From Melioribacter sp. (GTDB taxonomy: Bacteria > Bacteroidota > Ignavibacteria > Ignavibacteriales > Melioribacteraceae): a DNA stretch of 7,342 nucleotides. Shown here one piece after another: positions 5,673-7,342 of this stretch. Positions within the stretch are counted from its first letter, which is position 1; each line of letters begins with the position of its first letter. The stretch lies in contig JAENZU010000164.1 in NCBI GenBank assembly GCA_016841125.1, positions 1 through 7,342 of the forward strand, given 5' to 3'. The position numbers and the translations under genes were made by a program. The notes under the pieces are model-generated. The model did not search any database, had not been told where the DNA came from, and worked only from the letters and a program-made list of their open reading frames with translations.

Positions 5673-6053
5673 TTATTTAGAATTATTAAACTCTATTAAT
5701 TCAACAGGAGCTCCATTTTCTATAATCATTGCAACTCTTACACCTTTTGATGGTGAGCCGATTTCTCCAATAAGCTTTCTGTCTTTTATGGCTTCGTCCA
5801 AATTATCAACTTCGAATGCAATATGGGGCACTTTTTTGATGATCTCATCTACCGGACTATCTTCTTCGAACCGCATCCACTCAATACCAAACTCACTTGT
5901 ATCAAATCCCGAAACATAAAATTTATACTTTTCAATATACTTTTCATTCGGCTTTACTTCATTTGTCGGAATTCCAATATGATGAAACCGCATTCCTTTT
6001 TCGGAAGTGGCAAAGGGAAGTTGATTATCTTTTCGTTTTCTCAGAAGCTTCAT
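5673..6053 (-). CDS. VOC-family (glyoxalase-fold) protein
   Basis: This 126-residue protein belongs to the vicinal-oxygen-chelate superfamily (glyoxalase/dioxygenase fold). The core opens with MRFHHIGIPT (residues 21-30), continues with the GIEWMRFE strand (56-63) and VPHIAFEVDNLDEAI (75-89), and ends with a GVRVAMIIENGAPVELIEF stretch (104-122). Candidate metal ligands are H24 or H25, H77 and E118 or E121. Substrate and reaction cannot be told; distant members range from isomerases to resistance proteins. The start at 6053 has AGGAAA 4-9 bases upstream. It gives a basic 20-residue extension before the usual family start; the internal ATG at 5993 matches relatives better but has poor spacing to its AAGG. 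The ConA-like gene follows by 73 bp (43 bp if its ATG at 5629 is used). Confidence 0.85.
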   Translation of the reverse strand: MKLLRKRKDNQLPFATSEKGMRFHHIGIPTNEVKPNEKYIEKYKFYVSGFDTSEFGIEWMRFEEDSPVDEIIKKVPHIAFEVDNLDEAIKDRKLIGEIGSPSKGVRVAMIIENGAPVELIEFNNSK

Positions 6054-6323
6054 TTCATTTCCTGATCTTTACTAATTGATTTCTAATTTAATATTATCTG
6101 ATCTGAAATTAAAATCACAATTATATTTGCCTTCCAACTATCAAAATTGAGAATTTGTTTTCAGAATGCGGTTTAGCAGTTTTGATCCGATAAGTTTAAT
6201 TATGTTGCCTTTTGGGGCATCACTGTAGCTTGCATAACAGACTTGAAAAATTTAACATAATAAATAATCAACGATTTTATTCGATTTACGGAGTATCACA
6301 ATATAAATGTGTGGTACTTTTTT

Positions 6324-6363
6324 TGATAAAGTATTGAAAACAGATTTATTTCAATAATTATCA
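6324..6363. repeat. Long imperfect inverted repeat
   Basis: TGATAAAGTATTGAAA (6324-6339) and TTTCAATAATTATCA (6349-6363) are inverted copies with one bulge and one internal mismatch, around a 9-nt loop. The T run lies before it on the plus strand, not after, so it is not a terminator on either strand. It lies about 75-115 bp upstream of the -33 element of the plus-strand gene and could be a regulator site. Confidence 0.5.
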
Positions 6364-6438
6364 GTGAATAGCAAAGCTTACCAATTCAACAGTATTTCAT
6401 TTATCTGATAATAAGATAATGCGATCTCTAGCTTAATA

Positions 6439-6471
6439 TTTGTTAAGAATAAATTCTGTACGCTAAATTTA
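6439..6471 (+). promoter_or_regulatory. Bacteroidota-type promoter of the YCF48-repeat gene
   Basis: TTTG (6439-6442) is followed after 21 bp by TAAATTTA (6464-6471). This fits the Bacteroidota sigma consensus TTTG-N19-21-TAnnTTTG except for the last base. Transcription would start about 20 bp before the ATG at 6498, a reasonable leader holding the GAGG ribosome site. Confidence 0.4.
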
Positions 6472-6497
6472 CTTGTAACTATTTAATTGAGGAAATT

Positions 6498-7342
6498 ATG
6501 AAAAGGATAATTGTCATCTTGTTTATTCTATTGGGAATTGTGGTTTGGGCTCAAGACGGCTGGTATTATCAAACTCCTACTAATGTTAGTGACGTTCACT
6601 TTACAAGCAATAACACAATTATTGCAGTGGGAATGGGTGTTTGGAAATCAACAGATAGGGGAGAATCATGGACAGGTTATCCTGTTGGTTACTCTTTGTA
6701 CGATCCAACCGGTGCAACTCTTCCTCTAAGAAAAGTAGATTTTTACTCTACATTAATTGGTTATGCCGTTGGTTACAAGGGGAAAATATTGAAAACTGTT
6801 AATGGCGGAGAAAGCTGGAATCTAATAAGCCATAATTTACCCGAACAGACTACTACATTTACCGGAGTTTCAGTCCTCGATTTCAATAATTGCGTTGCAA
6901 TCGCCCATGCGAACACAGGTTCGGGCTACGGAAGTGTAATAATAAAAACGACTGACGGAGGCAGCAATTGGTATACGGTTTACGAGGAAGCAAGTTTATA
7001 TTTGAATGATATCGATTTCCCGGATGAGCAAACCGGCTGGATAACCGGCAATTATAATAAAGTTTTGAAAACAACAGATGCAGGCAGCACTTGGACAAAA
7101 TTTGAATTGCCCGGTACGTATCCTTTATCTCTTTCGAATTGTTTGTCATTTAAAGATGCCGATAACGGTATATTATCCACTCAGAGTTCAGATTATATTG
7201 TTAGGACGAGTGATGGTGGTGCAAACTGGGAAACTGTCTCAACCGGAATTTCCGGATATTCTGAATGTCTGCAGTATTTTTCAAATGGTACTGTTTTAAT
7301 GCTGAAGGATGGGGGAGCAATTCTGAAATCAGCCGACGACGG
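6498..7342 (+). CDS. Secreted YCF48/BNR-repeat propeller protein, 3' end cut off
   Basis: The frame stays open for 281 codons to the right edge. It begins with a signal peptide: MKR, a hydrophobic core IIVILFILLGIVVW, then AQ with likely cleavage near residue 19. After that come repeated propeller-blade motifs of the form KTTDGGxxW at residues 50-58, 99-107, 150-158, 191-199, 236-244 and a sixth starting at 277, spaced 41-51 residues apart. Between them are strand segments such as VDFYSTLIGYAVG (80-92) and IDFPDEQTGWITG (172-184). This is the YCF48/Hcf136-like beta-propeller pattern; in Bacteroidota such proteins are usually exported and often end in a type IX sorting domain, which would lie outside the window. 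Here the function is probably extracellular or cell-surface binding rather than photosystem assembly. The ATG follows GAGG with 5-base spacing. Confidence 0.9.
   Translation, partial: MKRIIVILFILLGIVVWAQDGWYYQTPTNVSDVHFTSNNTIIAVGMGVWKSTDRGESWTGYPVGYSLYDPTGATLPLRKVDFYSTLIGYAVGYKGKILKTVNGGESWNLISHNLPEQTTTFTGVSVLDFNNCVAIAHANTGSGYGSVIIKTTDGGSNWYTVYEEASLYLNDIDFPDEQTGWITGNYNKVLKTTDAGSTWTKFELPGTYPLSLSNCLSFKDADNGILSTQSSDYIVRTSDGGANWETVSTGISGYSECLQYFSNGTVLMLKDGGAILKSADD

Larger units (their letters stand above)
6054..6497. other. Divergent intergenic region, 444 bp
   Basis: This AT-rich region separates the minus-strand VOC gene from the plus-strand YCF48-repeat gene and should carry both promoters. 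A plausible promoter for the plus gene is at 6439-6471. Also seen are a long imperfect inverted repeat (6324-6363), a short one (TTATCT 6401-6406 with AGATAA 6414-6419), and a 37-codon open stretch without a start codon on the minus strand (6141-6251). No clear VOC promoter was identified. Confidence 0.5.

Noticed and set aside
5823..6079. Two plus-strand frames of 80 and 60 codons
   Set aside because: Both lie opposite the VOC gene, whose domain pattern is clear.
6200..6240. Integron attC-like site (GTTATGC with a GCC/GGC hairpin)
   Set aside because: The GTT and AAC boxes are in the wrong order for attC, and no cassette or integrase is near.
6511..7299. Frames at 6511-6729, 6883-7149 (minus) and 7078-7299
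   Set aside because: They overlap the YCF48-repeat gene in other frames; the repeat motifs fix the true frame.
1..7342. CRISPR array, rRNA, complete tRNA, known riboswitch
   Set aside because: No regularly spaced repeats, no rRNA segments, no full tRNA cloverleaf and no recognised riboswitch core were seen on either strand.

Overview
The window is AT-rich and looks like a chromosomal segment of a Bacteroidota/Chlorobiota-type bacterium, most plausibly an Ignavibacteria-like lineage. The evidence is a secreted YCF48-type repeat protein, a signal-peptide-bearing concanavalin-A-fold protein, a BT4734/VirE-N-type primase domain and a TTTG/TAnnTTTN-type promoter. Most genes have a usable Shine-Dalgarno sequence, which fits Ignavibacteria/Chlorobi better than Bacteroidia. 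The taxonomic call is inference; no rRNA or marker gene is present.

Left part (1-3459): this appears to be the right end of an integrated mobile element. A leftward operon begins at a sigma70-like promoter (3263-3291). It encodes a small DUF5659-like protein (2850-3161), a 640-residue three-domain replication protein (primase-like AEP domain + PriCT-2 + DnaB-like helicase, 959-2881) and a protein of unknown function that starts 2 bp after the helicase stop and leaves the window (1-956). The operon ends close to a 46-bp orphan 3' part of a tRNA-Thr(CGT) gene (3414-3459). That fragment runs from the anticodon stem to the discriminator base and has no 5' half. It is the expected scar of tyrosine-recombinase integration at a tRNA anticodon loop. 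The intact tRNA and the integrase are predicted to lie left of the window. Between operon and fragment are structured leader RNA and short iteron-like repeats.

Middle (3460-3945): the probable host tRNA terminator, a second hairpin flanked by A and T runs, a short palindrome and no convincing gene. A short plus-strand stretch resembles a decayed type IX secretion sorting tail.

Right part (3946-7342): ordinary host genes. On the minus strand are a STAS/SpoIIAA-like small protein, a cold-shock protein with a clear terminator, a secreted ConA-like/DUF1080-like protein and a VOC-family protein; the last two may form an operon. After a 444-bp divergent intergenic region, a plus-strand secreted YCF48-repeat protein starts at 6498 and runs off the right edge.

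The most interesting feature is the putative tRNA-Thr island with a self-contained primase-helicase replication module. It could be an integrative plasmid or a phage-satellite-like element; this window alone cannot decide between them.
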